From Ptychodera flava (lineage: Eukaryota; Hemichordata; Enteropneusta; Ptychoderidae), in contig NC_091928.1 of the NCBI RefSeq assembly GCF_041260155.1, forward strand, positions 34,041,388 through 34,105,387: DNA of 64,000 nt, read 5' to 3'. Each line of letters starts with the position of its first letter. Within the stretch, counting starts at the first letter, position 1. The notes below the pieces were generated by a model. The model did not search any database. It had not been told where the DNA came from and saw only the letters and a list, made by a program, of their open reading frames with translations. The translations under genes and the position numbers were made by a program. Below, piece by piece: positions 25,279 through 35,995 of this stretch.

Positions 25279-25489
25279 CTAGATGGTTTGGTGAGAAAAT
25301 GAAATGATAATATTTCATTCAATTTTCGAATTCAAGTAAATAAGGCAGGATACACGTTGAAAGTGAATTTTGTAAAAGTCATATGATACTTGATATAAGG
25401 GTTCAGTAAACGTTTCAATGGCTATAAATGTTTGCAATGTAATCTGTGTGCTTATTAAGAGTTAAATACAAAAGTAAAGTTTACATTAC

Positions 25490-25865
25490 CTTTCTTTAAG
25501 AGTTCCATCTTACACTTGTCGTATTCTTCAATATCAAGAGCGGTTTGTATCTCTAGATACAGCGCAGCAATTTTCTTCAATGTCTCCTTTAGTAATAGTG
25601 ACAGACGTGACAAGTTCCTTGAGTTCTAACGATTCGTGTTGTTGCAACAGAAACTCCAACTCGTCTAACGTCTTGCAGTGAATTATATATATTATGCTGT
25701 TGGTGCTCACACCTTCAAGTATCAGGTCCGAGTGACTTGAGTTCACTTGTTCTGGTACAGCCTTTTGAACTTCATCAAGTTTATGGTAGGCCAGTTCCAC
25801 GTAGGTCATCTTGAGTCCTTTCTTAGGAATACCAGCGTTGATCTTCATGCGTAATTTCTGTCGAC
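25490..25865 (-). CDS. GT-like/TRADD-N gene, exon 5: TRADD-N-like domain, one-base frame break
   Basis: Acceptor 'acacacag' at 25867-25866, donor GTAATG after 25490. The first part encodes RQKLRMKINAGIPKKG, a helical segment, then NSIIYIIHCKTLDELEFLL, the 'beta strand plus HC.T.(D/E)(E/A)LE' signature of TRADD-like N-terminal (TRADD-N) domains. The expected last helix, ALDIEEYDKCKMELLKK, is present but one frame over. The exon is 376 nt, one more than a multiple of three, although both flanking junctions are phase 1. An extra base near 25598-25612 would explain both. This is either an assembly error, a disabled allele or a pseudogene. TRADD-N domains occur in NLR-like and other innate-immunity proteins as adaptor/effector-associated modules. 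Confidence 0.7.
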
Positions 25866-26089
25866 CTGTGTGTTGTACAAAAGAATGCATAGAAAATATA
25901 CACCAAAGAAACTCATTTGACGGTGCCATTAATGGTTCTTTCAGGGATAGAGGCAAACCCACTTATATCTGCGAAAACCCATACATGTTTTCTTTTGCTT
26001 TGTGGTGCAACTTCCCATAGCATTGATATTTTAGGAGCGTCGCATTTACTCAACCTGTTTACCTCACGGTATCATTTTGTTTTGTAAAC

Positions 26090-27830
26090 GTTCATTCAAT
26101 TTTCAGTAATCAGATTGCCCAAGACTGATATATTGGTAGGTTCAGTAGGTTTACTATTTTTGCATTACCAATAGTTTGAATTTCGAAGAGATAAAAGTGG
26201 AAATTTATCAAATTACCATATCCTCGGTTTCTTTTTCACCTACTTTGAACACATGAAAAAAGCATAAGTCGACTCTGACTTGGACAAATTATGTAAAGTT
26301 ACTCATTTTGTTCATGAATTACCGTACGACCACATTTCAATTTTGATCGGCAATAAAATAATTAAAATGGGAACGTCCCTTGCCTATCATGATTAAATCA
26401 TATTTTTCTAAATTTCAGTCTTTCGATTGCTGCGACTAAAGAGTGAGAATTGACAATGCAAAACCAAATAGCTGGTTTTATAAACTCAAGTTTCAAATGA
26501 GCTATTACATAGCTGAAGTTTTTGACCTACGTAATATGTTACAAATGCCAATATTGGGTGTTTTTGGCCCGTAATATAGTAAACTATATAAAACTATAAT
26601 TAATTTCATATGCTCTTCTGTTTGAAAACGTTTAGTGTCATCTTTGATGAGAAATATTGCTTTTGACAAAAGTAAGTAGGTAACATGCAACGCCACATGT
26701 ATATATCACGGACTTATGATGCAGACCTCTTAACCAGAAGAACGGATAACAAAAAATGTATCAACTAATTGAAATTGAAATCATAATCTCCTGAAAGTGA
26801 TCAACAATGTCATATCGGGTCTCACCAAATCATTCCAATTATAACGTATCTACAAATTCTAGTGATATCTCTTTGGCGTTGCATTAAATTGAGTTATCTA
26901 TCTTTCATTGTAAAATTGTATTATAATATGCTATTATCGACCGTGTCGTGTACATAGATACTTCATGACACAGTCACTAAACTAAACTAACTTTACCATC
27001 TCATAGCTAAAGTAATCGTGTGAAAAAACGGAAAACCGATGTTATCATCCATAGCATATTTAAACAAGTCGTTCACTGATAAGTTTTTGATCACAGGTGG
27101 CAATTTTACAGCATAATGAAAGGGTAACAGTAAACTGGTCAAATCAACTGGAAGGATGAAAGCACTTTGCCATACCTGTACGTTCCTCGTCAACGTTGCC
27201 GAAATGACCGGCATCTCGTTTACCAAGTACCCCAACTGTAACACAAATGATGTCGTAGAATCAGTATTTATTGAAGTGACATAATTGCAACGACTTAAAC
27301 ATAACACTAATATCGTATGATGACATTCTGTATAACTTGTCTTTTGCAAAATATTCATCAGCCTATAGTTAGAGGCTGGTTATTGCTCCTTTTTAAAATT
27401 ATGAAGCGTTATTATATTTGCATATGATATCAGAAAGTCTCTTGTGAAGCTACAAAATTATAATAACAATGGCTTCCAAAGGTTATAGCTTAAACAGTCC
27501 GTAATTTCTTGCTATATGTGAATATAGTCAATCAGTTCACATAGATTCGTCGTAACACTGTTAACTAATCAATCCTATAAACTAAAGTCATTTCTGTGAA
27601 GAATGAAAGCCATGTACACTATTTTATATTATCAATCACAAAAGAGTTTACCATCACTCGAGACTAAAGGTGACAGGGTGATAGGACTCTGGTCAATCTA
27701 ACTTGAAATGCGCTAAGCACTTTACTTGGTCTGAAAACTGCCTTTTCGATATTATAACCATACATACGGTAAATTGCTAATATTTACATTTTTACTAAAT
27801 ACGTATATTGTGTCTGCATTCTTTCAACAA
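26090..27830. repeat. Segmental duplication, copy 1 (partner 29345-31680)
   Basis: Starting at 'cccaagactgatatattggt' and continuing through the 60-nt exon to 'cgcatagattcgtcgtaaca'-like sequence, this segment matches 29345-31680 in the same order and orientation, with moderate divergence. Copy 2 additionally contains a 770-bp inserted element. The duplication carried an exon with it. Confidence 0.85.
27176..27235 (-). CDS. GT-like/TRADD-N gene, exon 4: 20-residue repeat, copy 2
   Basis: Acceptor 'gtgttacag', donor CAG/gtatgg. The exon is exactly 60 nt and phase 1 on both sides, so it can be gained or skipped without changing frame. In the frame dictated by exon 5 it reads GVLGKRDAGHFGNVDEERT plus a split glycine. 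Exon 3 encodes an 11/20-identical segment, so this is a tandemly duplicated exon. The larger frame 26993-27358 covering it reads the wrong phase. Function of the motif is unknown. Confidence 0.6.
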
Positions 27831-27889
27831 CAGCGTTTGTTGTAATGGTAACTAACCAAAAAAACGCCAACAAACTGCACTTGTACCAT

Positions 27890-28190
27890 GATACGGATAG
27901 TAAGTAGGGATAGTACTGTCACTATGAAAGTTATGGCCTGAGTGTAAATGGCCTACAGTCTCCTATACCAAAATTTTCTCCGCTGCCACAAAAATGCCAT
28001 ATAGCCGAGTGGAGGGTTTGGTCATGGTCAAGCATGCAATAGGGATAGTAAACACTTGCTTCTTGTGTCACGATGACACATTTCTGACCTGAGGGTAAAT
28101 AGCCTTCGATCTAATGAACCAATAAGTCTCCCCGCTACCACAAAATGTCACATGGCCTAGTGAAGATTTTGGTAATCGTCCGGTATGAAA
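27890..28190 (+). repeat. Diverged ~135-bp tandem duplication
   Basis: 'cctgagtgtaaatggcct...tccgctgccacaaaaatg' (about 27935-28010) is echoed by 'cctgagggtaaatagcct...cccgctaccacaaaatg' (about 28090-28150). No coding content. Confidence 0.65.
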
Positions 28191-28499
28191 GTAAGTTTGA
28201 AATCATCATATTGATATTGTAAACAACTGTTTTACAAACTTACAGCTTACAATCTGATGGCAGCAGTTTACAATCTATATATAACTGTAGCATTTTATGA
28301 AATTGCAATGAATAAGAACTATACCAGTGTTAAAAATAACGAGTTTCACAGATGTAAAGCACATTACAGGGTTTTTTACTAATTCTATATCTTAAATAAC
28401 TCAGACATATGGCTAGTTTTCAGTGTGTTTGTGTTCTGTGTATCAGCATCAGTTTCTTATTTAACTCCCTGCAGCAGGATAGAATGCGAAGTACTTTAC

Positions 28500-29071
28500 T
28501 TAACAAAAATGGCTTAAAATGACAAAACCAAGGGTTCCTTCAAATAAATGTAAGTTTTGTAAAAAGGAAGTTGAAATATCACATATTTTATATGACGGTG
28601 AATATATAATGGAGTACTGAGATGGTTTATAATTGGGTGTCAAAGTTGGTCTTAATGTTTTTCCTAGTGCAAGACAAATACTAATTGGAGATAAGTACCT
28701 CTTCACGTTGGTTAATTTTCTAATTTTGATTGCAAAACGTCATATTTATCTGGCAAAGCTTGAAAATCAGAAACCAACTCATCTTATTTCTGAATCAAAA
28801 GATTACTACAAAAGGTAGAATATTGTATAGCGGTCAAAAGGAACAAATTGACTTTCCACAACAAGAAATGGAGTGGTATTCTAACAACTCTTATTCCTAG
28901 AACCACAATACAGTGAATTTATTACATGTAGTTGGAAAATCTTATATGCGCATAGTCTCTGAGACTTCTTGATTGACATTTATTGATATCATTACATTGT
29001 AATGTTTGTAATACCCTCCCACTATTGAGATTGTAACTATTTTGATATCCTCAATAAAAAATTGTTAAAAA
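28500..29071 (+). pseudogene. LINE retrotransposon 3' end (ORF2 C-terminus), degraded
   Basis: Frame fragments read CKFCKKEVEISHILYDG, a CxxC...H pattern like the zinc-binding end of LINE ORF2, followed one frame over by FPSARQILIGD and TLVNFLILIAKRHIYLAKLE, the typical 'ILxG...LxNxxIxxAKxxIxxxKL' tail of LINE reverse transcriptase ORFs. Stops interrupt it. A non-coding tail with AATAAA ends at about 29071. This is a 5'-truncated, dead copy between the two duplicated segments. Confidence 0.65.
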
Positions 29072-30391
29072 GGCTTATGTGTGCAAGTAGCATTGTTATT
29101 GTCCAAACATCCATTCAAGCATGGACTTGAATTAATTTGCCTACAATAACAATGCTCGAGCCACATTTTGTGGCTACTTTTACTTTCGATATACTTAATG
29201 ATTTAGGATTTTGTGGGTCGTAGAAAAAGATTGGCGTTAACTACACAGAGCAAAATTTTGAAAACATACAAAGTCATATGACTGTGCTAATTCAAGTGCC
29301 CTATCGAAATTATATCTTTCATGTTGTTTTGCAAATGAACGTCATTACATTTCATAATCCGGTAGCCCAAGACTGATATATTGGTAGTTTATTCTTTTGT
29401 ATGACCAATAGTTGGAATGTGGGAGAAATTAAAGTGCAAATTTATAAATTAACATATTTCTTGGTTTCCTTTTCGACCCATTCTTTGAAGATTTCAAAAG
29501 AAAACATAACTCCACCCTGACACTCAAATTATGTAAAGTTTCTCATTTCATTCTTGAATTACCGCACGCAATTTGATCGGCAATGAAATAATTACATTGT
29601 CAAAAAGAACCATGTTCTTGCATGTCATGATTAAATTATATCCTTTTAATTACAGTCTTTAGATTGCTGCCACTAAAGAATGAGTATTGACGATGCAAAA
29701 AAAGATAACGGTTTTACAAACTCTAGTTTCAAAGGAGCTATTTCATAGCATAAGCTGGTGCCAGGTTTTTGGCCTAAAGAGATTGTTATAAATTGTTATA
29801 AATGTTTTCCCTTAATATAGTAAACTATATTAACTTTAATTATTTTATATTCTCATCTGTTTGAAAACGTTTGGAGTCACCTTTAAAGAGAAACATTGCT
29901 TTTCAAAAATATAAGTAGATAACATGCAACTCCAATTTATCTATTACCATTTACAGTTATTAGAATGTAGAGTTATTTAACACTGACTTGTAATACAGAC
30001 TTCTTAACCAGGATAATCTTCTGAATGATCAACAATGTCATATCAGGTCTTACTTAATTTTCCATATATACAACTTTGAGTGACATCTATATATTTACTG
30101 TTGTATTTTGATTTACATATGTTATATTTTGAAATTCTACTATAATATTGCTACTATCGACTGTACCACGTACATAGATCGATACTTCTCATTTCACAAT
30201 CACAAAACTAACTCTACTATCGAAAGGCTATGGTAATTCTTGTAAAGAACGAAAATCCTAGGTTATCTCATCCTTACCATATCTAAACAAGTCCTTCACT
30301 GATAGTGTTGATATTGAAGTCTTTCAATTTCGAGCGCCCTACTACCTTAACTAGTCAAACAAATCAAAAGGATGTGAGTACTTTGCCACAC

Positions 30392-30451
30392 CTTTATGTT
30401 CCTTGTCACCATCGCCGAAATGATCAGCACCTCGTTTACCAAGTGTCCCAA
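30392..30451 (-). CDS. GT-like/TRADD-N gene, exon 3: 20-residue repeat, copy 1
   Basis: Acceptor 'ctgttacag', donor AAG/gtgtgg, 60 nt, phase 1-1. After the phase-1 end of exon 2 it reads GTLGKRGADHFGDGDKEHK. Identical positions with exon 4 include the LGKR.A.HFG core, and both splice sites have been kept in both copies. Whether both exons are used together or alternatively cannot be seen. Confidence 0.55.
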
Positions 30452-30696
30452 CTGTAACAGGAAGGTTGTCATAGTATCAGTATTTGTAAGATGCAGAACT
30501 TGAAGATTACACAAATGTCATACGATGTTATACTGATAAAAATGACGTCAAAACTTTTCTATTGCAGGATATTCACCAGCCTATAATAAAAGATTGGTTA
30601 TTGTTTCTACCAAAAATTGAATAGCGTGGCTATACTTCCATGAAATGTCAGAAAATCGCTTTTCAAAGCAACAAAGTTGTAAGAACAATGGTAGGA

Positions 30697-31469
30697 AGCC
30701 GTCATTAATTACGGCTTGTGGGTCGGAGGAACCTGGGGGTCACTCAAAATATTGAAAGCTACATCGGGGATGCTCAAATGTGGAGAGAGGAGGAGGATTA
30801 CTCAATATATAGTGCAAAATGAATTAAAACACCTAAGATTGCATCAATTCACAAATTAATTTCTCAAAATTTTCGATGCGAGAGAGGGTTCTAATATGTT
30901 TACTTTGTTAAATACAAATTGAAAACACCTCTTAGATTGCGCCAGATTGCACCATTCCACCCATCAATTTCTCAAAATTTTCCACACAAGTGAGGGAGCA
31001 ATCCCTCTGACACTTCCCCCTCAGCCTCTCGCGTGTTCTCTCCCTGTACTTTCAAAGTCTGCCTTGTCAGATATCTTAGTGAAAACCCTGTCATGGTACC
31101 CATCCAAAGTAAACGATACTATGCGGTTGGATACTAGTTACACCATGAGCTTTTATATTTACTTATATCTGTATTTTGTTGTGAGTTTGAATTTCAGTTT
31201 GGGTTTTTACTGTTTTTAACCGCCGTGATGTAACCGATGATAATCGAACAGGGTACATCAGGATTTGAAAGGTCTTTACTATTTTTGCTCTATTTTTGTA
31301 AATTTACAAATACATTTTATTTAACTTTTTGAGTTGGGGAGGTCAGTCAAAATTTATGTGGTAAAGTGGGGATTACTCAAATTTATTCTGGTTTGCAGAG
31401 GGGGTACTCTAAATTTCAGAGTTTCCAATGAAATTCCTTCAACCCCCCAGGCTATAAATAATGACGGCT
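30697..31469. mobile_element. Non-autonomous TIR element (AGCCGTCATTA ends) with G-rich repeats
   Basis: Left end AGCCGTCATTAATTA, right end TAAATAATGACGGCT (inverted). Internal sequence has repeated '(g/t)gggga...actcaaa(t/a)tt' blocks. Copy 1 of the surrounding duplication has 'aatggcttccaaagg' at the corresponding site, so that paralogue serves as an empty site and dates the insertion after the duplication. No transposase seen. Confidence 0.65.
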
Positions 31470-31689
31470 GCCAAGGCTCCCTTATGTGTGCATAAAGCCA
31501 GCCAATTCGCATAGATTCGTCGTAACACTTTCATCTAATTAATCTTATTGTCCCTAAACTATAGTAGTTTGCGTGAAGAATGAAAGCCAAGCACATTCTT
31601 ATACATCATCAATCACACAGTCATAGATCAGATCAGTTTAAATAAGCCCGCGTGTTTATCACTTGGCCCGAATACTCAAGATTGGCTTG

Positions 31690-32340
31690 AAACTATATCG
31701 ATGATGCGATGAAATTTCCCCCTAGACAGACATGTAAGAGAAAATATATCTCAGATGAAAGCGTTGAAATTGTAATTAGTATTAATGGTATAGTCGCAGT
31801 GATAGTGCACATAAAGTAAACGCATATTATTTGACTGATGTAATTTTCCCCGCCAAAATTTTAATGCGATATTTTACCAATTTTTGTGAACTTTTCTATA
31901 GTTTTTTTTTTCATAATTTTTGATAAAATGGATCGGCCACAAAATTTTGGCAAACGTCAGAAAAAATGACTGTGGTATATTTTATAAAGGTGAAAAAATA
32001 GACTTTAGCGCTCAAAGGGTTAAAGTGTCATCCGTCATCCAAAGTCTCTGTCACGATTCATCAATTTACCGCCATGCGTCATTCAGCTAATAAACGACTT
32101 GGTACAAGTCTGGACAACTGTTACCAGGATAAATATGAAAATGCTATTTGCGTACTTTCATCTTCAGGAAAATGTAAAGGGGTGCCGAGAGATCAGTGAT
32201 GGTATAGAATAGTGGCTAAAATTGTTTAGTGAACATGGATGAGGTTTGTTGTAAAACAAACACATTAACTTGCCCTATTCGGGAAGAAGCATACATTTGT
32301 TTCCAGTTAGGGTTGTAAGCTGCTCAAATATACGTTTCTC
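31690..32340. other. No gene recognised
   Basis: AT-rich intron-like sequence of the minus-strand gene model. No motif was seen. Confidence 0.4.
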
Positions 32341-32532
32341 TTGGTCCATGGCCCTGGGAAACAGAAAGATTTGGATGAATCACCTATCCCACAAACGTAT
32401 ACGATACCATCATGGCCAGTCAACATCTTTGTAATAGACCCTAAATTTTCCTACCATGATGATAAACTTTGGGTTCTTCTAGATTTATCTTCGGTAGTTC
32501 TAAGCTTGAAAGATCGTCACCGCTGGCTATAA
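32341..32532 (+). other. Unrecognised 63-codon frame
   Basis: It reads VNIFVIDPKFSYHDDKLWV near its middle, which looks more protein-like than background. No family is recognised and no splice partner is proven. It lies opposite the intron of the minus-strand gene. Confidence 0.2.
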
Positions 32533-32879
32533 AATAACAAAGACGACATTGGTTTGAATATGATGATTCATCGGTATTAATGAAAATGTAATACGTAAGG
32601 GGCAATATTGATATTACAAGAATTATATCTGTTTTGATTTTTTAGTATTTGTGCATTAACAAATAATGATGGCGAGCTTTATCATGTATAATCGTCATTT
32701 TATGGTAACGGTACTTCAGTAGAAATATCAATTTGAGTACATCGCAAATGAAAAATAAAAGACCTGTCTGAAAACAATAATATCTTCGACGAAAACCTAC
32801 TTGTGTGCCCAAAGCACAAATCTCAATTTTAAATAGCAATGATATCGTTGTTACAAGTAATACTTGAAGTGGTAAATCT

Positions 32880-33069
32880 TTGTGCCATCAACCACTTTGC
32901 GTTACCAGTCCTAACGAAACAGTCTTAGCTGTATCCACACTCCTTAGCATTTTATGCGGGAAAGAGTTGCCGAATTACGTCATGTTTTCCCTATCGGCGT
33001 TGTACATCGGCAAGAGTCTCGAAGAGGATGAGCTTATCGATCTCTCGGACCACAGTCAAGGAGAATTAC
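32880..33069 (+). pseudogene. Possible gene fragment, faintly Lon-protease-like
   Basis: The frame reads SPNETVLAVSTLLSILCGKE and LPNYVMFSLSALYIGKSL. This aligns without gaps to the 'PSAG.TM.TALLSL..NKP' strand-helix of Lon (S16) proteolytic domains, but the catalytic Ser position would be Asn. The part after 33070 belongs to an inserted transposon. With only about 35 residues this is weak; it may be chance. Confidence 0.2.
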
Positions 33070-33563
33070 CAGGTGCAGCCAACGAACAATGCACTTTTAA
33101 AAAGGTCCTTACTATAATAAGATATATTGTGCATGAAAAATAATGTGAACTGACTAATTTTAAGTCTAGAGGGTAATTAATTAGCTGTTCATAATTTGCC
33201 CTCCCACAGAAAATTTTTCGACCTACCCTCCCACACTCAAACTTCATTTTTACCCACTCCCCACTTATTTTTGCCTGTTTCCCCTCCCCACTGTGAATTT
33301 TTGAAGCTCCCTTACCCTGTGGCGAAAAAAACTTGCCAATTCCCCCTTCCCTGGAAACAATTCCCCTCAAAAAGTTTTTCGCCAAGCCCTGTCCCCAGGA
33401 CAATTAACCGATATCGGCCATGCCCTACAAAAAAACCCCTAAAATTTGCTCCCCTACCACCTAAAAACATGTCCCCTGCCCTAGCAAAATTAAAATTTCC
33501 CTTGCCCTCAAAAATTGCTCCTGGAATAGCTTTTTCGATGAATAGCTCCGTTGGCTGCACCTG
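33070..33563. mobile_element. TIR element with pyrimidine-rich minisatellite, 494 bp
   Basis: Inverted termini CAGGTGCAGCCAACG and CGTTGGCTGCACCTG are perfect over 15 bp. Flanks 'aattac' and 'aattat' match at 5/6 and may be the target duplication. The interior is a diverged tandem repeat of about 40 bp built on '(c)ccctnccc' and 'aaaattt'. The 115-122-codon frames inside arise from this repeat and are not genes. Confidence 0.75.
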
Positions 33564-34445
33564 AATTATCCTCGCCTGTGCTTGACCAAGGTCGCAGTGG
33601 CCAACGTGGATTTCTTTATTTATGTAACACGTATAAAGCGCGCTGGATTGGTCTGCCATTTTTTTCAGGTCCAACCCTCTCCGTCATGCAATATTGCAGG
33701 CGGTTCCCACACGGGCTAGTTCGTGCACATGGGAGACTGTAGTCGAACGAACGCCCCGAAAATGAACAGGTCATTGACAATGACATAGTCCCCGCTTATA
33801 ATTGGGAATTAGTCAGTGGAAGTAACTAAATTGAAGTTAATATATCAATATGAAAAACGAAATGAGACCTATCTGCCTCTGATGCACATATTAGATCGCA
33901 CTGCAAACAATCAGACATAAGTATGAATGGCATAGGGTTATTTCGTTTTACCAAGTTGAATAGAATTAGGTATGCCATGTACTGGCTCTTGAAATGTGAA
34001 AATGCAACCAATCTGCAGGAAACTGGTCAAGACATGCCTAAGTAATGGCTGTTAATATTAAGAAAATTAGAATGCCAGATATAAACCAAAAATGCCCCTA
34101 CGTTCACTACAGAGGAGACTACAATTAGCTATTGATGCTGCAAAGATTTTCTTTACTGTCAAATGTTTTGTATGATCAACACCTGCAAGTTTCATCAGAT
34201 TTATTGCAGTCATTCAGGATATAGATCACTAATTACAGACAATCTTTCTCTGTTCAGAGACCCAGCTTTACTGTAAAAAAACTCTGGGGTTGGTCCATAC
34301 TATGGTGGTGAAAATGTAAAGCCAATCTAGACTGTCACTCTAATTATGCAAGGTCATAACATCAGTAATGATAACTTTTTAATTATCTTTTCATCATTTT
34401 TATTTTCAACTCAGTATAAAATGCATTGTTATTGATAACATTTGA
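33564..34445. other. No gene recognised
   Basis: No motif was seen. The interval is within the large intron of the minus-strand gene model. Confidence 0.4.
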
Positions 34446-34600
34446 ATTCTAGTCCAGACCAGAAGTCAGCTTTCAACAATAACAATGCAGTTTACACATG
34501 TATGGGATGAGTTGACAAGCTAGTCCAGACCAGAAGTCAACTTTCAACGATAACATGCAGTTCACACATGTATTTGATGAGTTGACAAGCTGAACACTGA
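34446..34600 (+). repeat. Two-unit tandem repeat, ~75 bp
   Basis: 'ctagtccagaccagaagtca' followed by 'ctttcaac(a/g)ataac' and 'gatgagttgacaagct' occurs twice. Related 'aggtccggactagaagtcaa' lies near 47930 and 'agtccagaccgaatgcg' near 9200. Confidence 0.8.
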
Positions 34601-34689
34601 GTATATCAACATGCTTTGGAAGGTAGAACAATGAATTATGGTTCACCTTCAAAATAAGAATGGTGAAAATATTATCAAAAGTTTTTTAC

Positions 34690-35110
34690 TGGCTTTTTAA
34701 ATAAGTGAATTAGTAATTAATCGACAGGATATTGCTAAATGTCATTGCATTTTAACAATTAAAACACTGTGAGATCAACACATTTACCAAGTTTCATCAA
34801 ATTTGATGCAGTATTTCTGGACATATCACACTAATTTGAAAAGGTTATCGAATATTCAAATTTGCAATTGATTGACATGATATTGCCTAAATGTCTTTTA
34901 CACTGTTACAGTACTGAGAGCTCAACATCTGTACCACGTATCATTAAATTTGATGCTGTATTTCTGGACATAGTACACTAATTAGGAAAAGTCATCAAAT
35001 GAGCAAATTAGCAATTATTTGACATGACACCCCTGGATGTCTCTGCACACTATTACAGCTGTGATGTATCAATATCTGTACCAAGTTTCATGAGATTGAG
35101 TCAGCATTTC
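34690..35110 (+). repeat. Diverged ~150-bp repeat units
   Basis: Three units share 'accaagtttcatcaaatttg'-like text, 'ggacatat(c)acactaatt' and 'aaattagcaattatttgaca'. Layout resembles, but is not the same as, the arrays at 19-21 kb. Confidence 0.65.
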
Positions 35111-35159
35111 TTGAGAAATCACGAATAATTCAAGTGTCTTTACAATTTACAATGGTAAA

Positions 35160-35705
35160 ATACAAAAGTAGTTTAGGATTCAGATTGAGACAATAAGAGT
35201 CTGAATACCAGACACCAAGAGTAATTTTGGATTCAGATTCAGAGGATGTAGCTCAACTATAAAAAAGAGAATCTGTCAGGGCCGAATTTGATTGTATTGT
35301 GAAATCAAGTGGCCTACATCAAGGGACCATCGGGTACAATATTTATGCCAGGTTCTTAAAATGAGAAATTGGTGGTGACAGATGCATAGATGGACACGAA
35401 TTCAGATTCGGATTCAGACAATATGAGTCTGAATACCATAAACCAAGGGTAATTTTGGATTCAGATTCGGGTGATAGCTCTGAATATACAAAAAAACGGA
35501 ATCGTTTAGGACCAAATTTGATTGTTTTGTGAAATCAAGTGGCGTGCATCAAGAGACCATAGGGTACTATACTTGTGGAAAGTTCTTAAAAATTGTTTCA
35601 CAGATGTCTGAGAAAAGGTTGGTGACGGATGCACGGACGGACGGAAGGGACCTAATCTATTAGTCACCCCCAGGACTCAGTCTGGGGCGGGGAGTAATAA
35701 CCACT
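35160..35705 (+). repeat. Two ~235-bp repeat units plus hairpin-type end
   Basis: 'gtaattttggattcagattc' and 'gtgaaatcaagtggc' occur in both units. The segment ends 'gacggacggaaggg' followed by a 'cacccccagga...tctggggcggggag' inverted repeat, as at 23040-23120. Confidence 0.7.
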
Positions 35706-35995
35706 AAAATATAAAACAAAACCAAAAATGCCAAAAACTAAAAAATATTCCGGGCTACAGTGAGCTCAACATAGCCTGCGAACTTCTTTCCCTCCTTGAA
35801 CTGAACTTTAACCAGTCTTATTATATAATACGAGCACCAAATTGTGGAAAAAATATCAATCGTAGATTATAGATACTTCGGCTAAATTGTACATGACAAG
35901 ACAAACGGTTTTCTGATCGCCATTTACATGTAATAGGCAAGAAAAGAAATAGAAAAGGCGAATGGAAGATGCTGTGGTGCCAGCTTTCTACTTAC

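Larger units (their letters stand above)
29345..31680. repeat. Segmental duplication, copy 2 (partner 26090-27830)
   Basis: It matches copy 1 from 'cccaagactgatatattggt' through the 60-nt exon and 'cgcatagattcgtcgtaaca'. The match is interrupted by an insertion at 30697-31469 that copy 1 lacks. Confidence 0.85.

Noticed and set aside
26993..27358. 121-codon minus-strand frame covering the 60-nt exon
   Set aside because: It reads the exon in the wrong phase and runs through intron sequence; exon 5 dictates another frame.
33196..33674. Overlapping 115-122-codon frames on both strands
   Set aside because: They read through the pyrimidine-rich minisatellite of a TIR element and have repetitive composition with no domain.
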